64,000 nucleotides of DNA from Ancylobacter polymorphus (GCF_030813495.1 NZ_JAUSUI010000003.1:310001-374000), one strand, 5' to 3'; shown: positions 1-8,419, counted from the stretch's first letter. Numbers and translations are program-made. The notes: generated from the letters alone by a model not told the origin.

Positions 1-187
1 GGTGGCCGCGCTCCAGCGGGCCGGAGGGCAGCGAATCGCGTCCGTCCTCATGGCGCAGCGTCAGCACCTTCGGGTCGTCCCCGGTCACGGCCACGATCAC
101 CGCCGACAGGCCGATGGCCAGCGCCGGCTCCGGCACGGGCGGGGCAGGGGCGGGCGCGCGGGGGTCGGGGGTCGGCGAGGGCGGCAT
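1..187 (-). CDS. NUDIX-hydrolase-like protein, N-terminal part only
   Basis: The gene runs off the left edge and only about 62 residues are visible. After a proline-rich N-terminus of about 20 residues the protein reads LSAVIVAVTGDDPKVLTL, then an LRHED segment and SGPLERGH. This looks like the first beta strand and following loop of the NUDIX proteins that Rhizobiales carry as NAD-related regulators or hydrolases. The NUDIX box itself (GX5EX7REUXEEXGU) would lie outside the window, so the family call is provisional. The ATG at 187 was chosen because the conserved segment is in this frame; an ATG at 232 is in another frame. It is divergent from the aldo/keto reductase at 311. Confidence 0.5.
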   Translation of the reverse strand, partial: MPPSPTPDPRAPAPAPPVPEPALAIGLSAVIVAVTGDDPKVLTLRHEDGRDSLPSGPLERGH

Positions 188-310
188 CGGGTTCCGGGCG
201 GTGAGGGTCGGCGGGGCGCGTGCCCGTGCACATTAGCACGACGGCGCCCGCGCGGCTTGCGCCGAGGGCGCGGGAGTGGCACTCCGGCGGAGGATGAAAC
301 GGAGGCGCAG

Positions 311-1147
311 ATGAGCGGCAAGGTGGTTCTACCCGGCGGTCACAAGGTTCCGGCGCTCGGCATCGGCACCTGGATGATGGGCGAGCGCCCCGAAGTCCGG
401 GCGGAGGAAACCGAATCGGTGCGCCTCGGCGTCGAGCTCGGCCTGACGCTGGTCGACACGGCGGAAATGTATGGCGAGGGCGCCTGCGAGCGCTTTCTCG
501 GCGAGGCGCTGGCCGGGCTTCGCGACAAGGTGTTTCTCGTCACCAAGGTCTACCCGCACAATGCCAGCCGCAACGGCGTGGTTTCCGCCTGCGAGCGCAG
601 CCTGCGTCGGCTGAAGACCGACCATATCGACCTTTATCTGCTGCACTGGCGCGGCAGCGTGCCGCTGGCCGAGACCATCATCGGCTTCGAGCACCTCAAG
701 AGCCAGGGCAAGATCCGCGACTGGGGCGTGTCGAATTTTGACACCGACGACATGAACGAATTGTACGAGACCCCCGGCGGCGAGGCCTGCGCCACCAATC
801 AGGTGCTTTACAACCTCACCCGTCGCGGACCGGAATGGGACCTGCTGCCCTGGCTGCAGGAACATGAAATCCCGCTCATGGCCTATAGCCCGATCGAGCG
901 CGGCCGGCTGAAGAGCACGGGCGTGCTCGCCGATCTCGCCGCCAAGCACAATGCCCGGCCCTATCAGATCGCGCTCGCCTGGGCGCTGCGCATGCCCGGC
1001 AACATCGTCATCCCCAAGGCGTCGCGCGCCGCCCATATGCGCGAGAATGCCGGCGCCCGTGACATCCGGCTGGATGCGGAAGACCTCGCCGCGCTCGACG
1101 CCGCCTTCCCGCCGCCCTCGCGCCGGCGGGCGCTGGAAATGCTGTAG
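311..1147 (+). CDS. Aldo/keto reductase
   Basis: A 278-residue cytosolic NADPH-dependent oxidoreductase of the AKR superfamily, normal in length. The catalytic tetrad is readable: Asp49 and Tyr54 (DTAEMYG), Lys79 (TKVY) and His112 (LLHW). The C-terminal NADP-binding stretch IVIPKASR, which includes the phosphate-contacting Lys, is present. The start ATG at 311 is preceded by GGAGGCG, a good ribosome-binding site; the frame is open further upstream but without homology. The substrate cannot be read from sequence. It stands alone between a divergent NUDIX-like gene and a convergent exporter gene. A second, unrelated-subgroup AKR lies at 8420. Confidence 0.9.
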   Translation: MSGKVVLPGGHKVPALGIGTWMMGERPEVRAEETESVRLGVELGLTLVDTAEMYGEGACERFLGEALAGLRDKVFLVTKVYPHNASRNGVVSACERSLRRLKTDHIDLYLLHWRGSVPLAETIIGFEHLKSQGKIRDWGVSNFDTDDMNELYETPGGEACATNQVLYNLTRRGPEWDLLPWLQEHEIPLMAYSPIERGRLKSTGVLADLAAKHNARPYQIALAWALRMPGNIVIPKASRAAHMRENAGARDIRLDAEDLAALDAAFPPPSRRRALEML

Positions 1148-1231
1148 GGGCCGCCTAGGTGCCGGCCGCGACGCCGGCCTGTTCGCGCCGCCTTCCTGAT
1201 CCCACCTGGCAGGGGGCGGCGGCCGTGCCGT

Positions 1232-2188
1232 TCACGGCGCCGGGCAGGCCAGCGTCCGCCGCCGCGCATCGGCGAAGAGATAGACGGCGACGGCGGCCAC
1301 CACCAGCCCGCCGCCCAGCAGCGCCGGCGCGCCCACCCGCTCGTCAAAGACGAGCCACACCCAGAGCGGGGACAGCGCCACGTCGAGCAGCAGCAGCAGA
1401 CCGGTCTCGCCGGAACGTATGTGCCGCCCGCCCATCAGCGTCAGCACATTGGCAAGGCCGGAGGTGAGCGTGCCAAGCAGCGCGCAGGCCCAGAGCGAAG
1501 CGACCGGCGGCAGGCCGGGCGTGGCCAGCGGCAGGGCGATCACCGCCGCGATAAGAGCGGAGATGAGGCTGATCAATGTGAGGTCGAGCCCTGGATGCTT
1601 CTTGGCCTGCACCAGCAGCCCACCCCAGCTCAGCGTCATCAGCGCCGCCACCACCATGCCGGCGGCATCGCCCGCCGACAGCGCGGCCCCGGCGGTGATG
1701 GCGATGCCGGCCGCTGCCACCAGCGCGGCCGCGCCGAAGCGCCGGCTGAGCTTCTCCCGCAGCAGCCAGAGGCCGAGCAGCCCGGTGACGAAGGGCAGGG
1801 TGGCATAGACGGTCATCACCGTCGCCACCGAGGTCAGCTGCAGCGCGGCGATGTAGCCGACATTGCCGGATACTGCGAGGCCGATGGCGACGAGGCCGGC
1901 TGGGGCGATCATGTCGCGCAGCGCCCGCCCCTTGTCGCGTGTCGCCAGCAGCCAGAACGGCGCCAGCGCCAGCGCGGCGAACACCGAACGCCAGAGGATG
2001 ATGGTCCACGCGTCGAGATCGGCCATGCGCACGAACAGGCCGACGAGGCTCCACAGCAGGGTCGAGAACAGCACCACGCCGAGGCCGATGGCGCGCCGGG
2101 ACACGAAGATGCCGGGCGAGGCCGGCTCAGCGGGCGCGGGTGCTGTTGCAACGGGTGCGGGCACGCTAGGCTTCGGCACGATGGACAT
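1232..2188 (-). CDS. DMT-superfamily (EamA) transporter
   Basis: A 318-residue inner-membrane protein with about ten hydrophobic segments in two EamA halves, the fold of drug/metabolite exporters. The first half starts near residue 30 (SRRAIGLGVVLFSTLLWS) and carries the typical ILWRSVFAALAL motif; the second half starts around residue 165 (GMVVAALMTLSWGGLLVQA). The start at 2188 was chosen where the protein begins MSIVPKPS before the first membrane segment; longer starts would overlap the divergent tetR. The gene is divergent from tetR with a palindromic operator between them, so it is probably a target of that regulator. Substrate unknown. Confidence 0.88.
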   Translation of the reverse strand: MSIVPKPSVPAPVATAPAPAEPASPGIFVSRRAIGLGVVLFSTLLWSLVGLFVRMADLDAWTIILWRSVFAALALAPFWLLATRDKGRALRDMIAPAGLVAIGLAVSGNVGYIAALQLTSVATVMTVYATLPFVTGLLGLWLLREKLSRRFGAAALVAAAGIAITAGAALSAGDAAGMVVAALMTLSWGGLLVQAKKHPGLDLTLISLISALIAAVIALPLATPGLPPVASLWACALLGTLTSGLANVLTLMGGRHIRSGETGLLLLLDVALSPLWVWLVFDERVGAPALLGGGLVVAAVAVYLFADARRRTLACPAP

Positions 2189-2231
2189 GGGCGCCTCTGT
2201 GTGTTCCGATCCGCCGCAGGATACGCAACAG

Positions 2232-2246
2232 TAGACCGGTCGTCTA
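2232..2246. promoter_or_regulatory. Palindromic TetR-type operator
   Basis: TAGAC (2232-2236) and GTCTA (2242-2246) form a perfect inverted repeat around a 5-bp centre, CGGTC. It sits in the 60-bp gap between the divergent exporter and tetR, and ends 2 bp before the tetR ATG. This placement is usual for autoregulated TetR/AcrR repressors. No separate Shine-Dalgarno sequence is visible for tetR because the palindrome occupies that position. Confidence 0.65.
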
Positions 2247-2248
2247 GT

Positions 2249-2851
2249 ATGATGGAAAAGCCATCCACGCGCGACAGGATCGTCGTCGCAGGTCGAAGGG
2301 CCATGTTGGAACAGGGCTATGAAGGCACTGGCATCGGCCCGCTTCTGGCGTCGGTGGCGGTGCCCAAGGGCTCCTTCTACCATTTCTTCGCCAGCAAGGA
2401 GGACTTTGCCGGCGCGGTGCTCAAGTCCTATGCCGATCAATATCGCCAGCAGCGGCAGGAGCTCTTTGCCGATACGGGGCTCAGCCCGCTGGCACGGATC
2501 GAGCGCCATCTCGTGCAGGTGGAGCATGATTCGGCGGAGGCGGCGGTGCCGGGCTGCCTTTACGGCGCCTTCGCCCAGGCCGTCCCCAGCCTGGGCGAGG
2601 AACTGCGCGGCCAGCTGGCGGAGGTGTTCGCCGCCTGGGAACAGGACCTCGCCGCCCTCATCGCGCAGGCCCAGCAGGAAGGCGAAGTCGAGGGCGGGCT
2701 CGATCCGGCCGAGACGGCGGCGCATCTCATCGATCTCTATGAGGGGGCGGTGATCCGCGCTCGCGCCGGCGACGGGCCGGCGGCCTTCGCCCGCTTCCGC
2801 AAATTCGCGCGCGCCACGCTGCGGCGCGGAGCCGGCACCTCCCGCGATTAA
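2249..2851 (+). CDS. TetR/AcrR family transcriptional regulator
   Basis: A 200-residue repressor. The N-terminal helix-turn-helix is clear: TRDRIVVAGRRAMLEQGYEG, then GIGPLLASVAVPKGSFYHFF and FASKEDF, the standard TetR_N signature. The C-terminal ligand domain resembles the AcrR-like TetR_C group (a Cys-Leu-x-Gly segment near residue 100, GCLYGAFAQ). Tandem ATGs at 2249 and 2252 are both possible starts. The operator lies directly upstream. bioM starts 6 bp after the stop codon, so the regulator gene leads the biotin/thiolase operon as well as facing the exporter. The inducer cannot be read from sequence. Confidence 0.9.
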   Translation: MMEKPSTRDRIVVAGRRAMLEQGYEGTGIGPLLASVAVPKGSFYHFFASKEDFAGAVLKSYADQYRQQRQELFADTGLSPLARIERHLVQVEHDSAEAAVPGCLYGAFAQAVPSLGEELRGQLAEVFAAWEQDLAALIAQAQQEGEVEGGLDPAETAAHLIDLYEGAVIRARAGDGPAAFARFRKFARATLRRGAGTSRD

Positions 2852-2857
2852 GCGCAG

Positions 2858-3586
2858 ATGCCGCCTTCCTCACCGTTGGATGTCCCCGTGCCGCACGCCC
2901 CGCTGATCCAGCTCGAAAACGTCACCCTCACCCGTGGCGGGCGGGTGGTGCTGGACGATTTGTCGCTGGACATTGCCGAACGCCGCGTCGGGCTGATCGG
3001 CACCAATGGCTCGGGCAAAAGCTCGCTGGTGCGTCTGCTCAATGGCCTTCTGGCCGCTGAGAAGGGCCGCGTCACCGTGCATGGGCTCGATGCGGCGACG
3101 CAGGCGGGCGAACTGCCGCGCAAGGTCGGCTTCATTTTCCAGAACCCCGACCACCAGATCATCTTCCCCACCGTGGCCGAGGAAATCGCCTTCAGCCTGG
3201 AACAGGCGGGCATGCCGCGCCGGGAGGCGGCGAAGGAGGCGGTGCCGGCGCTCGCCCGCTTCCAGCGCGCGCACTGGGCCGAACGGCCGGTGCACGCGCT
3301 CTCGGAGGGCGAGAAGCAGTTCCTCTGCATCATCGCCGTGCTGGTGATGCGGCCGGCGCTGGTCATTCTCGACGAGCCGTTTTCCAGCCTTGATTTGCCC
3401 ACCCGCCGGCGGCTGGAGTCATTGGTCGCAGGGCTGGAGCAACAGGTGATCCTCGTCGCCCATGAGCTCGATGCTTTCGAAGGCTATGACCGGGTGATCT
3501 GGCTGCATGCGGGCCGCCTGCGCGGCGACGGCCCGCCCGAGGCGGTGATCGCCGCCTACCGTGCCTTCGCCGAGGCGCTGGCGTGA
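2858..3586 (+). CDS. bioM: Biotin ECF transporter ATPase BioM
   Basis: The ATP-binding A-component of an energy-coupling-factor importer, 242 residues, cytoplasmic and membrane-associated. Walker A is GTNGSGKSS, the Q-loop QNPDHQ, the signature LSEGEKQ (Glu replaces the usual first Gly, as is common in CbiO/EcfA/BioM proteins), Walker B LVILDEPFSSLD, and the H-loop follows VAHE. It is followed by bioN with a 4-nt GTGA overlap and then bioY, the classic bioMNY layout known from Rhodobacter and rhizobia. No BioR-like TTATAGATAA palindrome was seen upstream; the gene follows tetR by 6 bp. Confidence 0.9.
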   Translation: MPPSSPLDVPVPHAPLIQLENVTLTRGGRVVLDDLSLDIAERRVGLIGTNGSGKSSLVRLLNGLLAAEKGRVTVHGLDAATQAGELPRKVGFIFQNPDHQIIFPTVAEEIAFSLEQAGMPRREAAKEAVPALARFQRAHWAERPVHALSEGEKQFLCIIAVLVMRPALVILDEPFSSLDLPTRRRLESLVAGLEQQVILVAHELDAFEGYDRVIWLHAGRLRGDGPPEAVIAAYRAFAEALA

Positions 3587-4194
3587 TCTCGCTCTATCTG
3601 CCTGAGCGTACCTGGCTGCATGCCGTTCCCGCCGGGTGGAAGCTCTTGGCGCTGGCGCTCATCAGCCTTGTCGCCGCGCCGCTGAACAGCCTGCCGGTCA
3701 TGGCCGGGCTGCTTCTCGCCGCGCTTGTGCTCTATGCCTCGCTCGGCAAGGCGGCGCTCAAGCAGATCGCCCTGCTGCGCCCGCTGTGGCCGCTGTTCCT
3801 CATACTGCTGGCTTTTCATTGGTGGAATGGCGACATCACCGCCGGCCTCGTCGTGCTGGCGCGCATCCTCGCCATGGTGCTGCTCGCCAATGCGGTGACG
3901 ATGACCACCCGCATGGACGCGATGATGGACGCGGTTGAGCCGCTGCTCGCCCCGCTGCGGCTGTTCGGCGGCTCGCCGCGTGCGGTGGCGCTGGCGGTGG
4001 CGATGATGATCCGCTTTGTGCCGCTGCTCTTTGCCCTGTGGGAGGCGTTGAACGACTCCTGGCGCGCTCGCACCGGCAAGCGCGGCGGCTGGCGCCTGCT
4101 CGCGCCATTCTGTATCCAGACACTCAGACTGTCCCATCACACCGCCGAGGCGCTGGCCGCGCGCGGCGGCGCACCCCGCGGAGACCGCCGATGA
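3583..4194 (+). CDS. bioN: Biotin ECF transporter transmembrane protein BioN
   Basis: The T-component (EcfT) linking the ATPase to BioY, 203 residues. Several membrane segments are visible (LLALALISLVAAPL, VMAGLLLAALVLYA, LWPLFLILLAF, AVALAVAMMIRFVPLLF). The C-terminal AALAARGG contains the Ala-Arg-Gly motif by which EcfT proteins couple to the ATPase. The start is GTG at 3583, overlapping the bioM stop as GTGA, and the stop overlaps the bioY ATG, so the three genes are translationally coupled. Confidence 0.88.
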   Translation: MISLYLPERTWLHAVPAGWKLLALALISLVAAPLNSLPVMAGLLLAALVLYASLGKAALKQIALLRPLWPLFLILLAFHWWNGDITAGLVVLARILAMVLLANAVTMTTRMDAMMDAVEPLLAPLRLFGGSPRAVALAVAMMIRFVPLLFALWEALNDSWRARTGKRGGWRLLAPFCIQTLRLSHHTAEALAARGGAPRGDRR

Positions 4195-4748
4195 AAGACC
4201 GCAGCCTCGTCCAGATCGCGCTTTATGCCGCCATCTTCGCCGTGCTCGGCCTGCTGCCGCGCTTCGACCTGCCCTTCGCCGCCGGCGTGCCGATCACCGC
4301 CCAGAGCATGGGGGCGATGCTGGCGGGGGTGATGCTTGGCGCCTGGCGCGGGGCGCTGGCCATGGTGCTGCTGCTGTTCGTGGTCGCGCTCGGCGCGCCG
4401 CTGCTGGCCGGCGGGCGCGGGGGACTGGGCGTGTTCTTCACCCCGTCCGTCGGCTTCATTTTCGGCTGGATCGCGGTGGCCTTCGTTGCCGGCTGGATCA
4501 TGCAGGCGCTGCGCAAGGCGCCGGTCTTCCCCGCCGCGCTCATCGCCGCCGTCACCGGCGGCATCGTTGTCATGTACGCCTTCGGCATTGCCGGCATGGC
4601 GCTGGTCGGCGGGCTGTCGGTGCTGGACGCGGCCAAGGCCTGTCTCATCTTCATTCCCGGTGACGCCATCAAGGCGGTGCTGGTGGCGCTGATCGCGCAG
4701 ACCGTGGCGCGCGGCCTGCCGGAGGCGCTGCTCTCGCGCAACGCCTGA
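4191..4748 (+). CDS. bioY: Biotin transporter substrate-binding subunit BioY
   Basis: The biotin-specific S-component, 185 residues, with six hydrophobic segments. Family landmarks are PITAQSMGAMLAGVMLGAWR near residue 35 and the GGRGGLGVFFTPSVGF stretch with the conserved glycines and Pro-Ser-x-Gly; the C-terminus has FIPGDAIKAVLVALI, also typical of BioY. The ATG at 4191 overlaps the end of bioN by 4 nt. It imports biotin at high affinity with BioMN. The acyl-CoA synthetase starts 4 bp downstream. Confidence 0.93.
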   Translation: MKDRSLVQIALYAAIFAVLGLLPRFDLPFAAGVPITAQSMGAMLAGVMLGAWRGALAMVLLLFVVALGAPLLAGGRGGLGVFFTPSVGFIFGWIAVAFVAGWIMQALRKAPVFPAALIAAVTGGIVVMYAFGIAGMALVGGLSVLDAAKACLIFIPGDAIKAVLVALIAQTVARGLPEALLSRNA

Positions 4749-4752
4749 GGCG

Positions 4753-6156
4753 ATGACCCGCACCATCGGCGCCGGCCTGCCCGCCCTCGCAGCGGCGGAA
4801 CCCACACGGCCGGCGCTGGTCTGCGACGACACCGTGCTGACGCGCGAAATGCTTACCGCCCGCATCGCCACGCGGGCCGCGCTTCTGGCCCAGCGCAGCG
4901 CGCCGGGCGCGCCCATCGCCCTTGCCCTGGGCAATGGGCCGGAACTGGTGGACGCCTTCTTCGCCTGCGCCATCGGCGGCCGGCAGGCGCTGGTGTACGA
5001 TCCCGCCTGGCCCGCGCCCTACCGCGCCGCCATCGATGCCGCGCTGGCCCCGGCGATCACGCTGGAAACGCTGCCAGACCTCGCCTTGTCCACGCCCGCC
5101 CCGTTCCCGCCGCCCCCCGCGCCGGACGCGCCCTTCTATGTCGGCTTCACCTCCGGTTCGACCGGGCTGCCGAAGGGCTATCGGCGCAGCCACCGCTCCT
5201 GGATCGACAGCTTCAAGGTGAGCGCGGCGGCGTTCGGCCTCGGCGAACAGGATGTCGTGCTCGCGCCGGGCGGGTTGGCGGCGTCGCTGCATCTCTATGG
5301 CGTCGTCCACGCGCTGCACGGCGGCGCGACAGCGGTGATGATGCGCCAGTTCCACCCCCGCCGGGCGCTGCGGCTCATCGCCCGCCACGGCGTCACCGCA
5401 ATCTACGCCACGCCGACGCAGCTGCAGATGCTGATCGAGGCGGGAGGCGGCGAGCGTTTGCCAACCGTCCGCCTCATCCTGATTTCCGGCGCCAAATGGC
5501 GGGCGGAAACACGGGCAGCCACATTGGCGCTGTTCCCCAAGGCTGGCATCGCCGAATTCTACGGCGCCTCGGAAACCAGCTTCATCACCCTCGCGCACCC
5601 CAATGAGGCCGTGCCCGCCGGCTCGGTCGGCCGCGCCGCGCCGGGTGTCACCCTGCGCATCCGCGACGCCGCCGGGCGCGACCTCCCGGCCGGGGAGGCG
5701 GGGGCGATTTGGGTCAAAAGCACGATGCTGTTCGATGATTACGCCTGCGGCCATGCCCCGGAAACCCGCCGCGAAGGCGGTTTCCTCACCATTGGCGACC
5801 ATGGGCGGCTGGACGAGGCCGGCTTTCTCTATCTGCATGGGCGGGAAAAGCGCATGCTCGTCACGTCAGGCCTCAACGTCTATCCCGAGGAGGTGGAGAG
5901 CGTGCTCGTCAGCCTGCCCGGCATCGCGGAGGCCGCCGTCTTCGGCCTGCCGGATTCTTTGCGCGGCGTGGAGCTTGTGGCCGTGCTGCGCGGCACGTTT
6001 GACGAGCCCGCCCTGCGCGCCGCCTGCCGGGCGCTGCTGCCGGCGGCGAAGATCCCGCGCCGCTTTCTCAGGCTGGAGGAGTGGCCGCGCACATCGGGCG
6101 GCAAGGCGGATTTGCGGGCGCTGGAAGCCGTCGCGCGGGAGAAATTCACGCGATGA
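4753..6156 (+). CDS. AMP-binding acyl-CoA synthetase
   Basis: A 467-residue ANL-superfamily ligase that would activate a carboxylic acid to an acyl-adenylate and then acyl-CoA. It shows the P-loop YVGFTSGSTGLPKG (about residue 132), the YGASETS motif, the hinge GDHGRLDEAGFLY with LHGREKRM, LNVYPEEVE, and a C-terminal Lys in RTSGGKADL. It is shorter than typical family members because the N-terminal domain is abbreviated. It follows bioY by 4 bp and overlaps the thiolase ATG by 4 nt. Clusters of bioMNY with an acyl-CoA synthetase and thiolase are seen in other alphaproteobacteria. A role in making or degrading a pimelate-like acid is an inference. Confidence 0.82.
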   Translation: MTRTIGAGLPALAAAEPTRPALVCDDTVLTREMLTARIATRAALLAQRSAPGAPIALALGNGPELVDAFFACAIGGRQALVYDPAWPAPYRAAIDAALAPAITLETLPDLALSTPAPFPPPPAPDAPFYVGFTSGSTGLPKGYRRSHRSWIDSFKVSAAAFGLGEQDVVLAPGGLAASLHLYGVVHALHGGATAVMMRQFHPRRALRLIARHGVTAIYATPTQLQMLIEAGGGERLPTVRLILISGAKWRAETRAATLALFPKAGIAEFYGASETSFITLAHPNEAVPAGSVGRAAPGVTLRIRDAAGRDLPAGEAGAIWVKSTMLFDDYACGHAPETRREGGFLTIGDHGRLDEAGFLYLHGREKRMLVTSGLNVYPEEVESVLVSLPGIAEAAVFGLPDSLRGVELVAVLRGTFDEPALRAACRALLPAAKIPRRFLRLEEWPRTSGGKADLRALEAVAREKFTR

Positions 6157-7325
6157 ACCCCGCCTTTATCCTCGCCGCCCGCCGCACGGCGGTGGCCCCA
6201 CGCGGCGGCGCCTTCCGCGCAGTGGAGGCGCACGATCTCGCCGCCCCGGTGCTGCGCGCCTGCCTTGATGAGATGTGCGTGGCGCCGGGCGAGCTCGATT
6301 ACGTCATTCTCGGCAATGCGCTGTCCGGCGGCGGCAATGTCGCCCGGCTCGCCGCGCTCGCCGCCGGCTTCTCCGAATACGTGCCGGCGCTGACCGTCGA
6401 TACGCAATGCTGCTCCGGGCTCGACGCCATCCAGCTGGCCGCCTGCCTCGTGCAGTCGGGTGTGGCGCGTCTCGTTCTCGCCGGCGGGGTGGAGAGCTTC
6501 AGCCGCTCCCCCCTGCGCGCCGTGCGGCCGAAGGCCAAGGGCGAGGCGCCGCAGTTCTACGACCGCCCGCGCTTCACCCCGTGGCCGGCGCGCGATCCTG
6601 ACATGATCGAGGTGCTGGCCCGCGCGGCGAAGGGCTACAGCCGCGAGCGGCAGGCGGAATTCGCCATGGCGAGCCACGCCAAGGCGCTCGCGGCGCGGGC
6701 GCGGCTGGAAGCCGAGATCGTGCCGGTGGCGGGCCTTGCTTTCGACCGTTTCACCCGCGCGCTGACCCCGGCTCTGTGCGCCCGCGCCCCGGTGCTCCAC
6801 CGCGACGGCGAGAGCGAACTCGACGCGGCCGGCGTGGCGGTGGAGGCGGACGCCGCCGCCGTCGTGCTGGTCGGCTCGGAGGGCTGGGCGGACCGGCGTC
6901 GGCAGGGCGGCCATCCGGTGGCAGAGGTGTTCTTCGCCCAATCCTTCGGGGCGGCCGCGGACAACCCGCCGGAGGCGCTGAATTACGCCCTGGCGCAAAG
7001 CTCCCGCGAAACCTGCGTCATGGATCTCGATCGTCTCGACCTCTACGGGCATATACTCGACTGGGCACAGATTCCGGTCGTCGAGCTGATGGAAGCCTCC
7101 GCCGGGCAGGCGCTGGCGAATTGCCGGCACAACGGCCTCGATCCCACCGCCATCAATCGCGGCGGCGGGGCGCTGGCGCGCGGCCATCCCATCGGCGCGT
7201 CCGGCGCTATTCTCGCCGTGCGCCAGTTCCATGAGCTGGCCCGGGAGGCGCCGGGCGCGCTCGGCCTTTCCGCCATCGCGGCGGCGGGCGGGCTCGCCAG
7301 CGTGCTCATGTTGCAGCGCCTCTAA
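6153..7325 (+). CDS. Thiolase-family protein with altered active site
   Basis: A 390-residue thiolase-fold protein. The nucleophile Cys87 is present in TQCCSGLDA and the catalytic His in GHPIGASGA. Two further hallmarks are changed. The NEAF motif reads MEASAGQ, so the Asn is missing. The C-terminal CxGGG loop reads AAAGGLAS, so the second cysteine that usually moves protons is Ala. The protein may catalyse only part of the thiolase reaction or a different Claisen-type step. The ATG at 6153 overlaps the synthetase stop as ATGA. It is the last gene of the tetR-bioMNY-synthetase-thiolase run. Confidence 0.8.
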   Translation: MNPAFILAARRTAVAPRGGAFRAVEAHDLAAPVLRACLDEMCVAPGELDYVILGNALSGGGNVARLAALAAGFSEYVPALTVDTQCCSGLDAIQLAACLVQSGVARLVLAGGVESFSRSPLRAVRPKAKGEAPQFYDRPRFTPWPARDPDMIEVLARAAKGYSRERQAEFAMASHAKALAARARLEAEIVPVAGLAFDRFTRALTPALCARAPVLHRDGESELDAAGVAVEADAAAVVLVGSEGWADRRRQGGHPVAEVFFAQSFGAAADNPPEALNYALAQSSRETCVMDLDRLDLYGHILDWAQIPVVELMEASAGQALANCRHNGLDPTAINRGGGALARGHPIGASGAILAVRQFHELAREAPGALGLSAIAAAGGLASVLMLQRL

Positions 7326-7421
7326 ACAGGCGTTTGCGGCGCCGGGCCTCCTTGTGCAGGATGCGGTTCGAATCGTCCGCAGAAGACGGTCGTCCATTTC
7401 GGGAGAAAGGCCGTTGGCCGC

Positions 7422-8207
7422 ATGAACGCGATCTCCTCACGCCAGCAGGACATTCTCGGCCTCGCGCGCGCCCAGGGCCGCGTGAGCGTGGAAGACCTCG
7501 CCGGCCGTTTCGATGTCTCGCCCCAGACCATCCGCAAGGATCTCAACGATCTGTGCGTGCGGCGGCTGATGTCGCGCGTGCATGGCGGCGCCGTCGTCGC
7601 CTCCGGCGTCGAGAACCTCGCCTATGAGGCACGCCGCGCCATGGCGCAGGGCGCCAAGCGCGCCATCGCCGAAGCCGCCGCCAGCATGGTGCCCAACCGC
7701 GCCTCGCTGTTCATCAATATCGGCACCACCACGGAAGAGGTCGCCCGCGCCCTGTCCGACCATGAGGACCTCCTGGTCATCACCAACAACCTCAACGTGG
7801 CGACGCTACTCTACCGCCATCCCCGCATCGAGCTGATCATGGCCGGCGGCCCGGTGCGTCAGGCCGACGGGGCGGTGATCGGCTCGGCGGCGGTGGATTT
7901 CGTCCGCCAGTTCCGCGTCGACTACGCCGTCATCGGCGCCTCGGCGATCGAGGAAGACGGCACGCTGCTCGATTTCGACTATCGCGAGGTGCAGGTCGCC
8001 CGCGCCATCATCGACAATGCCCGCCAGATCATTCTGGTGGCCGACCGCTCCAAGCTGGAGCGCACGGCGCCGGTCCGCATCGGCTCCATGTCGGAGGTCG
8101 ACACCTTCGTCACCGACACCGTATCATCGCCCGAACTGCGCAATGTGTGCCAGCGCGAGCAGGTGGAACTGATCGAGGTCGGTTCGCTTGACGAGGACGG
8201 GTTCTAG
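7422..8207 (+). CDS. DeoR/GlpR-family transcriptional regulator
   Basis: A 261-residue DNA-binding regulator of sugar or polyol metabolism type. The N-terminal winged helix is readable: SRQQDILGLARAQGRVSVED, then LAGRFDVSPQTIRKDLNDL and RVHGGAV. The C-terminal DeoR sensor domain (related to ribose-5-phosphate isomerase) shows FINIGTTTEEVARAL and ITNNLNVATLL, and later FDYREVQVARAI and VADRSKLERTAPVRIG. The GGGAGAAAGG about 12 nt before the ATG supports this start. It is followed by a palindromic element and then an aldo/keto reductase and adenine deaminase on the same strand; whether it controls them is unknown. Confidence 0.92.
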   Translation: MNAISSRQQDILGLARAQGRVSVEDLAGRFDVSPQTIRKDLNDLCVRRLMSRVHGGAVVASGVENLAYEARRAMAQGAKRAIAEAAASMVPNRASLFINIGTTTEEVARALSDHEDLLVITNNLNVATLLYRHPRIELIMAGGPVRQADGAVIGSAAVDFVRQFRVDYAVIGASAIEEDGTLLDFDYREVQVARAIIDNARQIILVADRSKLERTAPVRIGSMSEVDTFVTDTVSSPELRNVCQREQVELIEVGSLDEDGF

Positions 8208-8321
8208 AGCACGCGCCGATCAGCTTGCATCGCAAGCTGATCGGACAACGCGTTCTCTATCTTAGAGTTAGAGGGCGATTTACCGATCAGCCTGGTTCAA
8301 TCTGATCGGATCGCACTCTAG
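8204..8321. repeat. Nested palindromic intergenic element
   Basis: The element is bounded by CTAGAG (8204-8209, containing the deoR stop codon) and CTCTAG (8316-8321). Inside are two hairpins built on the same GATCAG/CTGATC core: a 13-bp stem 8216-8228/8232-8244 with a 3-nt loop, and an 8-bp stem 8283-8290/8302-8309. Elements of this design recur between genes in Rhizobiales. The first hairpin could end transcription of the deoR gene, although no T-run follows. Confidence 0.65.
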
Positions 8322-8419
8322 CGATCCCGCATTGCAACATCGGGGCGGCGCGCGCCGGGGCCGATGAGCCCTGAGCCGTTCGCGGCACCCCTTCCGCCCA
8401 ACCGCCGGAGGAGAGACGA

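Noticed and set aside
7361-7385. A GGTTCGAATCG stretch before the deoR gene, considered as another tRNA-like arm.
   Set aside because: No cloverleaf can be drawn around it; it is normal 5' leader DNA with the deoR ribosome site following.
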